Shown here piece by piece: positions 22,565-33,232 of a stretch of DNA of 64,000 bases. The notes below the pieces were generated by a model that was not told the origin of the DNA, made no database searches, and saw only the letters and a list, made by a program, of their open reading frames with translations. Within the stretch, counting starts at the first letter, position 1; the number at the start of each line of letters is the position of its first letter. The DNA comes from Carettochelys insculpta (Eukaryota; Chordata; Testudines; Carettochelyidae), in NCBI RefSeq assembly GCF_033958435.1, contig NC_134161.1:13888001-13952000 (forward strand), read 5' to 3'. The position numbers and the translations under genes were made by a program.

Positions 22565-22807
22565 CATGGGCATGTCTACACTGCAAAAATAATTTCGAAG
22601 TTGCTTACTTCACAGTACAACTTTGAAGTTGAGAGTCTACGCACACACTACTTTGAAGTAGGGCACTACTCCATTCCCGGGGATGGAGTAAGGACTTTAA
22701 AGTTGGGCGTAAGGGAAAATGTATGTAGACTCTCTGGTGGCGACTTCGAAGTAGTGCCTAACTTTGAAGTTAATTTTGAAGTTAGTTCCTAACGTAAACA
22801 CACCTAT
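22565..22807. mobile_element. palindromic MITE with TTCGAA motifs
   Basis: The body is about 22568-22804, starting GGGCATGTCTACACTG and ending GTAAACACACC, imperfect inverted repeats of the Harbinger-type end. The flanking trinucleotides are CAT and TAT, a likely decayed 3-bp duplication. The arms contain TTTCGAAGTT and GACTTCGAAGTAG. These motifs also fill the 436-bp MITEs at 48.3 and 60.1 kb, so the families are probably related. Confidence 0.6.
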
Positions 22808-25800
22808 GGTGTAAAACACTGTAACCCAGAAGGAAACTGTTCACAGGTGGTGAAATTGATCCTCCTGCATAAAGCTCTGTATATAGGCTAAGGATAATTT
22901 ATGCCTTGAATGAAAGACTTAAATAGCGCACGCAGTTTGTATATTCTGTCTGTACTGAAATGTTCCTGTGTCTTATAGAATGGTAAGAATAAAGGCTTAG
23001 CTGGATGGTATACTTTCTGATTCGTATAGTACATCTCTAAGAATACTCTCGCTTTAAAATAAATTTAAAAAACGAACAGCTCAGCTTTTCATTCAGTAAT
23101 TTTGAGGAATGTTTTCCACCATTGTCCTGCAGGGTGAAAAGTTACCGATGCATGTTTTATTTAAGCCTAGCAAAGGTCTAAGGAAATTGCACCATCCACC
23201 CTTTACAGCGAAGAAGGAAAATAATGAAAGAGAATATTCAGTTTGCACAACATCGAGAAAAGTGATTGTACTTGGGTCCTTATTTTCTTTATTCCTTCCA
23301 GATTCAGTTCATACAGTTGCAAAACCATTGAAAATACAGCATTTATTACTTTTGGTTTCTTCTTCTTCCAGTGGAGACATTGTGCTGTTGAACTGCTCAT
23401 GACTTCAAGCACTAGTCTTGGAACGAATGGTGGAATCCAGCAATTATATTCCCTTTCTCACAGGAAACAATTTATTTTATTAGCTAGTTTATATTACAAT
23501 GTAGTTCTCTTAAAGGCTCAGTAGAGATCTGGGGAAGTTGGGCTTCCTAAATTTGGGTTGCTTAAAGTTGTGTTCTTTTTACCTGCATAACTGTCAACCA
23601 TGGTTTAAGGAGACCTTTGGGGAAACTATGGTGCAAGGGTACTGCATTTTAAATTAGAATGTCTAATGAGGCTGAGAATTGTAATTGGTAAGAATCCTCA
23701 TAGGCCTTTGAGACTACACAAATTGGGGTCCCAACCCTGCAAAGAGTCAGGCATGTGGTGACCTTTTAAGTTCATGAATAGTCCCATTGCAGCTGATAAT
23801 GTGAATAGTCACATGCTTAAAATTTAAGATCACATCTGAGTCTTTGCAGGTTTGGGGGTTTAAATATTCCATGTTTAACTTAAAATAAATAAACCAGGAC
23901 TGCAATCCTACAAGTCATTTCTGATATATCCCAGAAGTGTGAGTGGGGTTGTCTTTGTGAATAGGATTGACCTTTTTTGTGCTTTGAATTTCTTCTGCCA
24001 TTCTTCCAGGTGTTTGTAGGTCACAGAGAAATAGCCCCAGTTTTATAGAGAACCCAGTCCTGGAAGGGAGCATTTGATGAGACAACTGATTCAAGAGAAA
24101 TGTAGCTTGTAAAAAAGAAATAATTCATGGCTTTTAAACTCAAATCTTAACACCCCTTCTGGGCTCCTTTGACTCTCAGTAATAGAGAGGATTAGTCAGC
24201 ATCATCTAATTAAGCAGCAGCAAAACAGAATAATGGTTTAATGGAAGAAAGGCAGAATCAGTTCTCTTTGTCAGGGTTTGACTGTTGAAAGCAAGTGCAA
24301 CCAAGGCATTTTGGCCATAATAATACATAAACCGTCAGAACAAGTATAGGGCAAGATTTAATTGAATATTCGAGTTCTGCAGCTGATAAAGGGAGTCCAA
24401 GGTGACACTTATCCCTTGGCTCTTGGGAAACTTTGCAGCCAGCTAATGTGAAATCACTGGTCTGGATCAGCTCTTGTGTTTTGTGTGGGTGTTTGAGAGA
24501 GAAAGTGCACCCTTGGACCTGGAGCATTGCTTATACTAGTGCACTGGAAGCAGTTGTTCCTTTTTCTTCTCTCACCAGTGTTTCCCACAGAGGATCCCTC
24601 CCTAGTCATCGGCAAGGGGTATGTAGTCACTTGACTTCTCTCCTGTTCTGCATAATGGTGCCTATTCTTGCTTGCATATCCAGTTGTCTTTATGGCTGTA
24701 TGTGACACTGATCTCAAGATACCTAGCTATTTGAGGACTAAAATGATAGTCTATTTGCCGGGCAGTATTGTTAATTAGGCAGACTAATGCATTCTGAAGA
24801 GGGCCCATTTCAGGGTTTATATTTGTTTCCAATTATGTGACATGGCGATAATGCAACTTGAGGCCAGGGTGTGGATTGTTATGAGAAGCTCTGCTTGTGT
24901 TGGGATTTGGTGTAGTCTTCTGGTTCAGTGGAAGAAAGTGCGTGGAGCAGCAGTTATTTGGATTTCCAGTGTCAAGCACCCATTCATGTACGGACATATT
25001 TATCGGAATCAGGACCTTAGCTTGGAGTTTTGATACTGGGTTCATGTCTTTAGGTGTAATTTTATTCCAGGTGGTTTGTTCCAGTCTCTTTATTGTTTAA
25101 AAATCTTAAGTGAATAAAAACTTTCTCCTGTGCATAGCTGCTTGCAAAGTTTAGTAAATGGCAGATAGAAAGGTTGGATAAAAGGAGAAAGAAACTGAGT
25201 TGATTATTTTTGACCTTCTCTTAGTTGTCTTCCTCCACTTAGCTTTGTAAAACATGGTTGCATTATTAAATATTCTTTAATTACTACGACTGCGGTATTT
25301 GAGCTGCAAAATGCTAGCTTAACTGAGATGCAGTGTATGGTTTGATTGAAGGAAAGAATTTTGTCTCCTTTTATCTGCCTGTCTCTCTGTCTCTTTCTCA
25401 CTTGTCAATTCTGAATTCTAAAGAATTTCTCTAGTTCCTTATAAAGATATTTGTAAGCAACTTTCATGTATGTAAATGACAGACTGTGATATTATGAGAA
25501 TGAAGAGAAATCTTGACCCTAGTTACCACTCTGTACACATTTGTTGCAGGTCTCACATTGGATGTCGTAGAGGTTCCGATAAAATACAGATTGAAAACTC
25601 AGTTTGTTTGCCGTTGAAGGGGTGTAAGAACAAAAAGGCTCATGCAAAGACAGATGCTGGGCATCTTTTATGGTGAAGGAGCTAATGGGAAGCAAAGGCA
25701 GTGCTCGCGTGGCCTCAGTGTAGCCCGTGGATGGGGGGCATGGAGAAATTGTTTCCCATGTTAAACTATGTTGGGAGCGGGAGATAACTGGGGTTCCAGG

Positions 25801-25930
25801 TGCACAAGTGAGAGAGTTGCTGGAAGGGATATACATCAGAGAAACAAAGTGGCCGTGTGGGGGAGCTTAGTTCTTGGCTTTTATCTTTAGCTAGACCAGG
25901 AAGACCGTATCTGGAAATGGTGACAAGTAT
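22808..25930. other. unassigned non-coding stretch
   Basis: About 3.1 kb with no recognised gene. A block near 23728-23860 (TCCCATTGCAGCTGATAATG, GTCACATGCTTAAAATTTAAG) resembles an ancient dispersed amniote repeat. Other short frames lack domains. Confidence 0.35.
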
Positions 25931-25935
25931 GAAGG

Positions 25936-26508
25936 GGACAGCCGTTTTAGTCTGTATCCGCAAAAACGAGAAATCCTATGGCACCTTGTAAACTAACAGA
26001 TATTGGAGCAAAAGCTTTCATGGGCAAAGACCCACATCCTGCCCAACTGAACTGACCTCATTAACTCTGGCCCTCCTCTTGTTTAGTACTCCCGTATTTT
26101 CATGTGCCTGCTTATTTATACCTGCCTCTGGAATTTCGACTCCAATGCATCTGGCGAAGTGGGTCTTTGTGCATAAAAGCTTATGCTCCAACATATCTGT
26201 TAGTCAAGGGTTTCCTGAGCTGTATATAGTTGGGACCTAGTTGTTTTCAGTACCTTTTTTTGCAGCCCAAAAATATAAACACATATAAAAATGAAAAATG
26301 AATAAATTTTCACTTTATTATTTATTCACAGTAGTAATAGTACATAGGAATAATTTGTATATTTTCTAAGGAGTGTTTTTTTTTTCCCCAAGGACTGGTA
26401 CTCGGCCCTGACTCACACTTTGGGAAATGCTGTGTTAGTCTGTAAGTTGCCGCAGGACTTCTCATTGTTTTTGCGGATACAGACTAACATGGCAACCCCT
26501 CTGATGCT
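25936..26508. mobile_element. PLE-derived inverted-arm unit (family B), interrupted by a hAT
   Basis: The left arm (about 25936-26045) is inverted: GTTTTAGTCTGTATCC, TGGCACCTTGTAAACTAAC, AAAGCTTTCATGGGCAAAGAC. A unique centre follows (CCCAACTGAACTGACC to GGAATTTCGACTCC), then a plus-strand right arm from 26146. That arm is interrupted at 26206-26432 and resumes at TTAGTCTGTAAGTTGCC, ending CAACCCCTCTGATGC near 26505. Both arms carry degraded hammerhead-like cores (CTGGCGA...AAAA on the right). Confidence 0.7.
26198..26440. mobile_element. short hAT element inside the PLE unit, TSD TGTTAGTC
   Basis: The body 26206-26432 is flanked by perfect TGTTAGTC copies (26198-26205, 26433-26440). It is the inverse-orientation relative of the element at 6531-6765: TTATTATTTATTCAC and TTTTTCCCCAAGGACTGG match the complement of that copy. 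It splits the PLE right arm exactly at GTTAGTC|TGTAAG, so it is younger than the PLE unit. Confidence 0.8.
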
Positions 26509-26517
26509 TAAAACCCA

Positions 26518-26743
26518 TGAGACTACAAAAACAACAAGAAGTCCTGTGGCACCTTATAGACTGACAGATATTTTGGAGCATAAGCTTTCGTGGGCAAAGA
26601 CCCACTTCATTAGTCAAGCATCTGACAAAGCGGGTCTTTGCCCACGAAAGCTTATGCTCCAAAATATCTGTCAGTCTATAAGGTGCCACAGGACTCCTTA
26701 TTGTTTTTGAAGATACAGACTAACTTTGATAAGTGAGACTACA
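26518..26743. mobile_element. compact head-to-head PLE unit (family B), TSD TGAGACTACA
   Basis: The body 26528-26733 (206 bp) lies between perfect 10-bp copies of TGAGACTACA (26518-26527, 26734-26743). It is almost entirely two inverted arms (26530-26610 and 26622-26710) sharing CTATAAGGTGCCACAGGAC and GAAAGCTTATGCTCC on opposite strands, with about 10 bp between them. Each arm has one hammerhead-like core, so both strands encode one. No protein is encoded. Confidence 0.8.
26617..26658 (+). ncRNA. hammerhead-ribozyme-like motif, family B (core mutated)
   Basis: AGCAT (26617-26621), CTGACAA (26622-26628), hairpin GGG/CCC, GAAA (26646-26649), GCTT, ATGCT (26654-26658). Stem I is perfect. The core has CAA in place of CGA, which should impair cleavage. 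The inverted partner on the minus strand (about 26577-26612) has CTAATGA for CTGATGA and poorer stem I pairing. Confidence 0.55.
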
Positions 26744-26939
26744 GTGTTGTTTTTTTTTTTTTAAATAACTATTCTGCTTGTCTGACATTGGCTGTCTCTA
26801 AACTTGCTGCAAGGCATGTAGATCAGTGGTTGGGTTATGTTATTTCCACAGACTGCACGTGTACTACGAATGTGGCAATAAAAAAATTAGGATGAGAGTT
26901 TGGCATGTTTAGTGGCTTCCCCTCCCTTTTGCTCCCACG

Positions 26940-27290
26940 GTGATCCTGAAGTGGAAGTTGAAGATCCTTCTTAGAGCATTAAAAGACACTCGTACATTTC
27001 AGCTTCCAGGAAGTTACACTGAATCATCTTGTGAAATACCCAACATAGAAGATTTCTGGTTTCAATCTTCTGTGACGCTCATAGGAAACCCTGTACCACG
27101 TCTAGACAAACTATGGCAGATGCAGACGGTGCACAAATGGAAATGGAAAGACTCTCCAGCGTGTGACTGTGCTCACCTGGAAAATGCCATGCCTCATATA
27201 ACAAATCAATGCCTGATTTACAAATACGAAGGAGGAACCAGGCAATATGCTCTGCTGCTCTGGATGCAATTATCTGGCTTAATCACCTGA
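26940..27290 (+). pseudogene. possible C-terminal tail of a non-LTR retrotransposon ORF
   Basis: A 116-codon open frame whose last third contains W-K-DSPACDCAHLENAMPHI-NQC. This CxC...H(I)...C zinc-finger-like pattern is typical of the extreme C-terminus of some jockey-like non-LTR ORF2 proteins. The N-terminal part is not recognisable. It could be a remnant of the same family as the relic at 14.6-16.1 kb. A chance frame is the alternative. Confidence 0.35.
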
Positions 27291-27589
27291 ATATAAGATT
27301 ATTGTTGTTACTGTACATCAGCCATAAGAAGAAAAATTTCCAGCATTCTGAGATCAGTGTCTGAAGAGGCCCTGTTTCCTTTTCATTATCTCTGTTGTCA
27401 TGGTTACAGGACAAAATGCACTGTTCTCTTCTAGTCCCTCTTACTGTCTTTCTTCCCTCTTGGTGGAAGCATGTTGTTCAGCCATTCTGTGAGCAGGCCT
27501 CTGCATAGCAGCCCCTAGGTCTAGCCATATTCATGCAGCAGGCACAGCTGTGTTTGGAATTGGTGAGCCCTTTCATTTGGGGGACTGAT

Positions 27590-28690
27590 TGATTCACTCA
27601 TCCCAAAGTACAAAGCGTCAAGTCAATATGCATATTTCCCCTTATCTAACCTGTAATTTGTGGAAAGCTTTGATGTATCACATTTTGATTACTGCAGCAT
27701 TCTTCTCTCTGGCCTGGACAAATACAGTCTTACTCTACTCAAATCCATTCAAAATGTCCTACAAAGATCAGTTTCCTAGCTGGTTACCTTGACTGCATCG
27801 TCTGTCTCTTTGCATTCCTTCACTGGCTCCTCTTTCTCTGTTGCATCAACCATAAAGTGTGTATATTCACTTTCAGGGCCCTTCACCATCAGTTTCCACT
27901 GAATCTGTCATTTCTCATTTGTTTTTGTGCTCTCAACCCTTGCCTCTGATTTGCTCATGATGCTGCCTTCCACTGTCCACTTCATGTGTTTTCAGACGAG
28001 CACTTTCTTGGTTGGGAGGGGCTCCCTGTAAAAAGTCACAGAACTACCCTCTTTTTCTTCCTCTACATCCTTCCTCAAAACTCCTTTGCTGTGATGCCTG
28101 CAAAACACTTGCCAATGACTAGACAGCTAGTTTGTGTAGACCACAGCCTGTGATGCTGACCAATAACATCTCACGATTTTACGTATACATCCCTACCTGT
28201 CTTTGGCCAGGTGTTGTCTCTTGTCATATACTCTGGCTAGGTCTAGAATGCAGGCTTCTGTCAATAAAACTTCAGAAGTTTGGTAAACAGAGTGCACATC
28301 CAGACTGCAGATCTGTCAGAAGAGATCTCTCTGTTGGGAGCATTCTGTCGACATCCTTGTACACCTCATTCCACAAGGAAGAAGGGCTATCTTGACAGAG
28401 GGTTTTTTTCTGGCATTTAGCCCTGTGTGGGTGAGCAAAATGTTGGAAAAGCCTCTCCTGACAAAACGGCTGACAAAAGATATGCAAATGCATTGCACAA
28501 TTGGCATATCTTTTGCTGACAATTCTCAGTAATCTAGACATAGTCTCTGACTGTAAGCTCCTCAGGACAGCAACTAATTTTTTTGTACAGTTTTTTCTGT
28601 GTTTGTACAGTTCCAGGTAGGATGGATCCTGGTTCACAGTCTTGGGCTCATAAGGACTACAGTAATATAAATAATAATAATTTGCAACTA
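27590..28690 (+). mobile_element. L2-like LINE 3' relic, interrupted by a MITE
   Basis: Shifted frames retain L2-type C-terminal RT landmarks: a YC-ILLSGL-like block (27690s), an LHWLL segment (27820s), FRALHH (27878) and KTPLL-like codons (28078). After a 311-bp MITE (28235-28545) the 3' tail resumes: CTGTAAGCTCCTCAGGACAG, then TTTGTACAGTTCC, ending in ATAAATAATAATAATTT near 28682. Age and decay are high; there is no target duplication. Confidence 0.5.
28232..28548. mobile_element. MITE (Harbinger-like), TSD TCT
   Basis: The body 28235-28545 (311 bp) is flanked by TCT (28232-28234, 28546-28548). The left end GGCTAGGTCTAGAAT and the inverse of the right end, GACTATGTCTAGATT, are terminal inverted repeats. 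The interior has CTGTCAGAAGAGAT-type inverted segments. It inserted into the L2-like relic. Confidence 0.65.
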
Positions 28691-29726
28691 AACCAGCTAC
28701 TTCCAACTCTGGATTGGGAGAAGGACTTTTCTCCCCTTGTCCGTCTGTCAGTTCTCACTGATACTTCTTGGCAGCTGATTCAGTCCTTTTCCTTTTCTAG
28801 GCCCAGGGCCCAGTAAAGGTTAGTATCCATCCCCCTTTGATGCTAGGTTTAGGCTTGAGAAAAGTTAGCTTGGAAGCAGACTTCTTTCCAGTTGATAGCC
28901 TTGTCACTGTAATATCTACTTCCTTGAAGTTGTTGACCCCAGGTACCTTACTTACGTTCTCTCTTTTTCTTCGTTTCTGCCTTCGAAGCTTCCTTTTGAC
29001 TTAACTCTGCATTCAGGCAGGATAATACCATTATGGACATTCCATAAGCTTTATAGAAAATATGAATGACACAACTGCAAAATGTTTTCTGCAAAATGCC
29101 TCATAGTAGGTAAGGTATCATTATGAAGCTTGTAATCTAGCGAGTAGGATTATTCCATTTGTATGCGTGTATCATTCTTATATTTGAAGTTACAAATATG
29201 GAGTATAAAGCTATGCTATTAATGTAGTCATGCTAAGTGAGAGCCATTAATGATACTTTTTCTGGATCTTCATGGCCCATTGGCAAGAAAACAGTGACTT
29301 GTAAATGGACTTGTTTTTCCTGTTAACTTGGGAGAGAAGGGCTCTGGTTTGTCTTATCAAGGCATGTGACCATGTCACCTCATGCTGGAACCCATCTTGG
29401 AGGCTGTACTTTTCCACTGAAAGCAAGAAAAAGTTTAACTGGACCACAAAAGGATTTTCACCTTTGACAAAAATCTACATAAAGGTGGGAAGCCACACAA
29501 TAGGGGGCATCTGCCAGTTGTCAGGACACGCCTACTAACCACCCCAGATGTCTACTGAAAACAAGTGAAAATGGACATGGGAAAGGGCAGAGCCCAGACT
29601 GGAAATGAGTTTAGTGTGTGAAGGCGGTTGTTAGAAAAAGAGGATAAGGTATCACATGTAACAAGTTCATTAGTTTTATTCAGCTAAGCTTTCATCTTCT
29701 GTTTTTATTTTGTTTAGTAATCTACA
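28690..29726. other. unassigned stretch
   Basis: No gene or bounded repeat was recognised. Confidence 0.35.
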
Positions 29727-29727
29727 T

Positions 29728-30040
29728 CAGTGGTTTCCAATGTTTTCAATAATACCACATACATCAGTGAGACAAACATTTCTACAGCACACCCACTTTT
29801 TTTCAAGCTGAATTGGTTGCGTATAAATGTTGCCCTGACCCTGCCAGCCCGTTGGTGTGAAGACATGGCATTTAAACTGTGTCCCAGCTCCAGCAGGCTT
29901 CCACCCTCCTCCTGCCTCTTCACCACATCAGGGAGCAGGTAGCCTTGCTTCTTGAGGTCAGTTGGCATAAGGGTGTCAATTTCCTTTTTCAGGGGCTCTG
30001 CAAAGAGCCTTAGGGGAAATTGACAAGATTTCATAGCACA
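29728..30040. mobile_element. possible hAT left-end fragment
   Basis: It starts CAGTGGTTTCCAATG, a hAT-type terminus. No matching right end or duplication was found, so it is either truncated or too decayed. Confidence 0.35.
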
Positions 30041-30059
30041 GATTGAGTTTGAAGCATGG

Positions 30060-30300
30060 TAGGCAAAGCTGAAAGGAAGCTGCCCTGCGAATTACCCAAA
30101 ACATTCAGGACAGCCACCCAGTTTGGTACATGGAATGTTTGAACCACGTATCAAGTGGGCAAGAAAGCACAGATTGCAGCAGAGATGAAGCAGCAGAAGC
30201 TTGCAGTCTTGGGCTTGTGTGAGATAAGATGGACTCAATCTGGGCAGTTATGCTTGGCAATAGGGCAGGAAGGACTGGGACTGATGTTATCAAGAGAGTC
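30060..30300 (+). pseudogene. APE-type endonuclease fragment of a non-LTR element
   Basis: A frame with one early stop reads FGTWNV, then TTYQVGKKAQIAAEMKQQ, LAVLGLCEIRWTQSGQ. These are the N-terminal landmarks of apurinic-like endonucleases: the N in GTWNV and the catalytic E in CEIRW. The family is the one often annotated as craniofacial development protein 2-like. Only the first 80 or so residues survive; the rest is lost after about 30300. It may belong to the same family as the RT relic at 14.6-16.1 kb. Confidence 0.6.
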
Positions 30301-31052
30301 ATTTGGTGCTTTCATGGAAAGGACTGCTACATTTTAGAGTCACTTATATCCTTTTTATATTTACTAAAACCATTTTTGTTTACTGATGAACCCAGTGTAT
30401 GTAATTATTACTTATGGAAGGCAAGCAGTTTGTGCATATCTCTGTTTACTTTGGGAAAACGTGAGCTTACCTGGTAGAAAAACTTTATACAAACTAGGAA
30501 TGATTTATCAGGGTTCAGGTCCCATTGAGGATCTACATTTGAGTGCTGAGGCAAGTCTCTTTGGGTGAGCCTTCCCAGAGCAGATCTCATCTCAGTGTCT
30601 GTATTATACTACAAAAGGCTGTGATCCTATCACTGAGTCAGTACTGGAGGGGGCCAGAGGGCTTACCTTAGCTTGACAGACTTGAGGGGCACCCAAGAGG
30701 GCAGGAAAGTAGGCTCAGTGGTATTTCAGCACATCACGTGACAGTCACAAGTGGGTGTCTCTGTGACCAAATCTGTCACAAATTCCATATAAGCTGAAGT
30801 GCATGTGATCATTAGAAAAATATATGTAGCTCCCTCATTCTCCATATCTAATATGGAAGAATAGAAATTCATAAGCTGTCGTGAGGTGACTCACACATTT
30901 ATTATTAGTATTGCTGAGAATGTAGGATAATCTGCATGGTGCTGTTGCACAGAAGAGGAAAAGTGCTCTGGAAGGAGAGGAAGGCTCCTTGTTAGAATGG
31001 TCGCATACTTGTACGTACTGAGCACTGCTGGAGTTTAGGCCTTGGGTTTCTG

Positions 31053-31160
31053 TACAGGTTGAAACCCTCTTGTCTGGCGCTCTCGGGACCTGACTGGTGC
31101 CCGATGAGAGTATCTGGTACCACGGCAGTTAGTCCACTTGTGCCTTAAGCATTTGAGCGC
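31053..31160 (+). mobile_element. truncated TA-flanked DNA transposon end
   Basis: TA then CAGGTTGAAACCCTCTTG (31055 on), GGGACCTGACTGGTGCC and ATGAGAGTATCTGG. This is the left end of the Tigger-like family seen complete at 44.24 kb. The right half is missing. Confidence 0.55.
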
Positions 31161-31214
31161 TGATTCCTTGGCACGCCAAGTGTATTCTGGGGGTACTCAG
31201 AACTTATATTACCT

Positions 31215-31816
31215 CAATATTTCTCAACTTTTTTTTCATGCACCCAAATACTCTTTGTACCCGACCCCAGGTCACAACACCCTCCATCATCCAAATGGCT
31301 TCTCAGACCCTACACCCTCTCCTGCACTCCACTCTGCTACCCCAAGCTCCCTTCTGCACCCAACCTCCACCCCAGACCCCGAATATCCTCCACAAAAAAT
31401 TCATGCCCTTGACCACTTACAAAATCTTTGAGTGGTTCCCTATCAGAAATTATAGTCCACCCCGACGTAGAGCAAGAAAATGTTTAGTTAAATATGTTGC
31501 ATGTTCTCAAGGTCAAGTAGAAATCATTTGAGATGGAATCTTCTTTTGTTCTTGACTGCAACAAGAATAAAGAAAGGAAAGCAGATCCGAATATATTTAA
31601 GGAGATACATAACTGTGTCATCCAATTTGGTAGATTTTCTGACCTCTTTAATAGTAGAATTTGTCTATAATGATGTCAGTCCCAGGAAGTTTTCCAGTGC
31701 AACAGCAAATGAATGGCCTCTCCTTAAGAGACTGAAAGATGGTTCCCTTATTTCATGATCATTACAGATTTTTCTTCAGGTTTTGGGGTACACATATTGC
31801 TTGTTGAGAACCACTG
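31215..31816. mobile_element. decayed hAT element
   Basis: The left end ATATTTCTCAAC and right end GTTGAGAACCACTG are inverted, matching the CAGTGGTTCTCAAC hAT terminus. The left subterminal region is C-rich, the right A/T-rich. No clean 8-bp duplication is visible. Confidence 0.5.
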
Positions 31817-33037
31817 GTTAGGGTCTAGGCAGTTGGCAAATTTATTTAAGGTCCTCTTTTATTTTATTTATTTATGTTTTGTACTGGATATGTCTACAGT
31901 CCACAGTCTAATGTAACTTCTTTCTCCCAGTGATGTTTTGAAGTCATTGATTGTAGTGATGTGTTTAGTACTACTGTGAAAGGTTCCTTTTCTTTCATGA
32001 TGGAATAGAGAATGCTACAATGCTTCTGACTGCCATAGAACCTCTTAGATACATGTTTCTCCTTTTGTAATCTTATCTTACAATGGTCTCTTCTTAATAT
32101 GGTATCTTGCTTGCTCAGGAAACAATAAAAAGGTTGAAAATGAAAATAACCCATTTTATCTTTAACTCAGCATCAGCAATTGCATATTCTAAAGAGTTGT
32201 GCTAATATAAAAATACTGTGTAGCAAAAATCAGGGCATGAAGCAAAGTCCTGTTCTTTCTGTAGCTGTGAAATCTTCAGTTAGTTCCAATTACTGGTGAA
32301 ATATGGTAAATACATTTTCCTAATTTATGTTTAATGTTACGTATGGATTTCTTCCTGTTGGTAAATAGAACCTTGAAGGGATGGAATAGACGATGTCTTT
32401 ATTTCTTAATTGCTGATTTTACATCTTTCATGCCCATTTAACTGATTAAATTTAATCAAGAAACAACCTAATGGCCTTGTGGGGGTTGTTTCAAGTTTGA
32501 GTTAGATCTTTGCTGTCAGTGATGAAAGTTGAGGAGCTGAAGAATTAGTAGCGCTGAAGCCTTGAAATGTAAAGAACCCAGAGCTATGAAATGTTGCGTT
32601 TCTGTGGTTATTGACAAAACTGTTTTAGAGGTGACCTCTTAACAGATTTCATGGCAGTCTGACTTAATTTTTCTACTTTCACCTCTTTTTTGTTTTTTAA
32701 TTACTTCTAATATTGTTTTACCCCACTCAACTTTCATTATGTATTGTATAATCTAGACCTCAGGCCTTGAAAACAGTGCTTAACATTTAATTTCCAGACA
32801 TCACTGCTCACTTCTTTTTAAATCTTCTGATATTGTAATGGGCACCCACCCTTGCTGGGAGCTATTGTCCTCTCTCCACACTAGGGCTTTGATGGAAGAA
32901 GTCTTTCATCAAATAACTTTTTTTTGCTTTTTCCCAAGAATGAAATACTCAGAAATTTGACAAAATAAAAACCTAATTTCTGTTTCAGTCCCCTGGAATT
33001 TTGAAATGAAAAAAAAAAATTGTTGTTTTCTGTCTTG
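31817..33037. other. unassigned stretch
   Basis: A/T-rich non-coding DNA with a poly(A) run near 33009. Nothing was recognised. Confidence 0.35.
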
Positions 33038-33232
33038 AAGGATAGTTCAGTTGTTCAAGCATTTACTTTGTAAACCCAGGGCTGTAAATTCAGTCCTGAA
33101 AGGGGCCATTTAAGGATCCGAGGCAAAGGAAAAAAATGTGTCAGGAATGGTGATATAGGTCCTGCTGTGAGTGCAGGGGACTGGACTTGATGACCTCTCA
33201 AGGTCCCTTCCAGTTCTATGGGATAGGTACAT
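33038..33232 (+). mobile_element. tRNA-derived SINE with CR1-like tail
   Basis: GATAGTTCAGTTGTTC (A-box-like, 33041) and GGCTGTAAATTCAGTCC (B-box-like, 33080) are spaced as in a tRNA head. The body then carries GGGGCCATTTAAGGATC, and the tail GACTTGATGACCTCTCAAGG, CCCTTCCAGTTCTATG matches the CR1 3' end, as in turtle Cry-type SINEs. Such SINEs are mobilised by CR1. A second copy lies at 52.29 kb. Confidence 0.65.

Noticed and set aside
23109..23524. Candidate exons around 23.1-23.5 kb
   Set aside because: Frames are T-rich on both strands, with no consistent acceptor/donor pair or family match.
26518..26743. CRISPR-like or rRNA-like structured repeat
   Set aside because: There are only two inverted arms with a target duplication, no regular spacers, and the sequence matches PLE termini elsewhere.
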